From: Pedosphaera sp.
Lineage (GTDB): Bacteria > Verrucomicrobiota > Verrucomicrobiae > Limisphaerales > Pedosphaeraceae
NCBI GenBank assembly: GCA_028293265.1
Contig: JAQGPB010000233.1
Span: 1-5,341, forward strand
Direction of reading: 5' to 3'
Length of the DNA stretch: 5,341 nt
Below are positions 4,617 to 5,341 of the stretch, piece after piece (position 1 is the stretch's first letter; every line of letters starts with the position of its first letter). The notes beneath the pieces are model-generated. The model saw nothing but the letters and a program-made list of their open reading frames with translations, was not told where the DNA came from and searched no databases. The position numbers and the translations under genes are program-made.

Positions 4617-5341
4617 ATGTATCACATCGCGTTAAAAATGCTGCTCGGCGACCGGGCCAAATATGTGATGCTGGTGGGCGGGCTGACGTTTGCGTCGTTG
4701 CTGATGACGCAGCAGTGCGCGGTCTTTTTCGGCCTGCTTTCGTGGACCACGAGCCACATGCGGAACATGCGGGCCTCGATCTGGGTGGTGGACCCGAAGG
4801 TGGAACAAATCAATGAAATCAAGCCGATGCGCGACACCGATGTGAACCGCGTCCGCAGCGTGACCGGTGTGGCCTTTGCGATGCCGCTCTATACCGGAGT
4901 CATTCAGGCGCGCATGCAGGACGGCAGTTTCAAGCCAGTGGAAATGGTCGGTCTGGATGCCACCACGCTGATCGGGCGGCCGCCGGTCATTTTGTCGGGG
5001 CGGCTGGAGGATTTACGGTTGCCCAATACGGTGATGATTGACGAGCTGGCCGTCCAACGGTTAAGCGTTGGACGATCCCGCCCGCTCGGCATCGGCGACA
5101 TTTTCGAGATCAACGACCGCGAGGCGCGGGTCATCGGCATTTGCAAAACCGACCGTCATTTCTTTGGTTATCCTTACGTTTTCACCACCTATGATGAGGC
5201 GCTGCAATTTGCTCCCAAAACGAGGAAAATGTTAAGCATCGTGCTGGCCGAACCGGCAAAGGGCTGGACGGCGACGCAGGCCGCGCGCGCCATCGAACGA
5301 GAAACTCAGTTGCGCGCCTACACCGAGGCCGAATTCAGCAC
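4617..5341 (+). CDS. ABC exporter permease, DevC/MacB-FtsX type (N-terminal part, runs off right edge)
   Basis: The first 241 residues are present; family members are commonly about 380-400 residues. Residues 1-15 are cytoplasmic (MYHIALKMLLGDRAK), about 16-41 form the first membrane helix, and 42 onward is the extracytoplasmic core domain seen in MacB/DevC permeases. It contains SIWVVDP, a VTGVAFAMPLYTG strand region, VGLDATTL, LPNTVMIDE, and GIGDIFEINDREARVIGI followed by GYPYVFTTYDEA. The remaining membrane helices lie beyond the window. It should pair with an ATPase, and in DevBCA-like systems with a membrane-fusion protein, to export small molecules or lipids. The ATG at 4617 is the first possible start after the regulator's stop, which is in the same frame; ATG 4638 is an alternative. 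The 51-bp spacer is C-rich with no Shine-Dalgarno. Co-transcription with the regulator is likely. Confidence 0.88.
   Translation, partial: MYHIALKMLLGDRAKYVMLVGGLTFASLLMTQQCAVFFGLLSWTTSHMRNMRASIWVVDPKVEQINEIKPMRDTDVNRVRSVTGVAFAMPLYTGVIQARMQDGSFKPVEMVGLDATTLIGRPPVILSGRLEDLRLPNTVMIDELAVQRLSVGRSRPLGIGDIFEINDREARVIGICKTDRHFFGYPYVFTTYDEALQFAPKTRKMLSIVLAEPAKGWTATQAARAIERETQLRAYTEAEFS
5051..5074. repeat. Perfect inverted repeat inside the permease gene
   Basis: cgtccaacg (5051-5059) and cgttggacg (5066-5074) are perfect 9-bp reverse complements around gttaag. They encode residues Ala145 to Arg153 without breaking the frame. The hairpin would be stable in the mRNA. Confidence 0.55.

Noticed and set aside
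3879..4625. 248-codon minus-strand frame opposite the TetR-type gene
   Set aside because: It is the antisense of a clear regulator gene and has no recognisable domain.
1..5341. CRISPR array, integrase or transposase
   Set aside because: No regularly spaced repeats with spacers of CRISPR size and no transposase or integrase motifs were seen on either strand.

Overview
The window looks like chromosomal DNA from a moderately GC-rich bacterium. The best guess is a Verrucomicrobiota lineage near Pedosphaera/Limisphaerales. That guess rests on general resemblance: mostly weak Shine-Dalgarno signals, a GC-rich interspersed repeat with hairpins, short heptamer and decamer tandem repeats between genes, and a permease resembling ones I associate with that phylum. 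No phylogenetic marker is present, so it is an inference.

Left part (1-2168, minus strand). A two-gene unit runs right to left. It holds a soluble aspartyl/asparaginyl beta-hydroxylase-type Fe(II)/2-oxoglutarate dioxygenase (1326-2168), followed with a 4-base ATGA overlap by a secreted, probably lipid-anchored SGNH/GDSL hydrolase (217-1329). Further left, the first 20 codons of another minus-strand gene with a signal-peptide-like N-terminus run off the window (1-61). The gap between them carries a perfect 14-bp palindrome and a 27-bp near-palindrome.

Middle (2169-3911). About 760 bases without a confident gene (2169-2932) hold several short tandem arrays with 7- and 10-bp units, two hairpins, and a minus-strand promoter-like and strong Shine-Dalgarno signal that leads into no recognisable gene. 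A small two-membrane-segment protein of unknown function follows (2933-3304, minus). Then come 607 bases holding a GC-rich hairpin repeat (3487-3655) and the control region of the next gene.

Right part (3872-5341, plus strand). A TetR-family regulator of the CecR/YbiH type (3912-4565) is followed 51 bp later by a DevC/FtsX-type ABC exporter permease cut off by the window end (4617-5341). This is the usual layout of a self-regulated efflux operon. The most striking signal in the window is its control region. A perfect 10+10-bp inverted repeat (3889-3912) ends on the A of the regulator's start codon. A second, outer pair of half-sites (3878-3885 and 3916-3923) is centred on exactly the same point, so one pair of sites lies inside the other and reaches into codons 2-4 of the gene.
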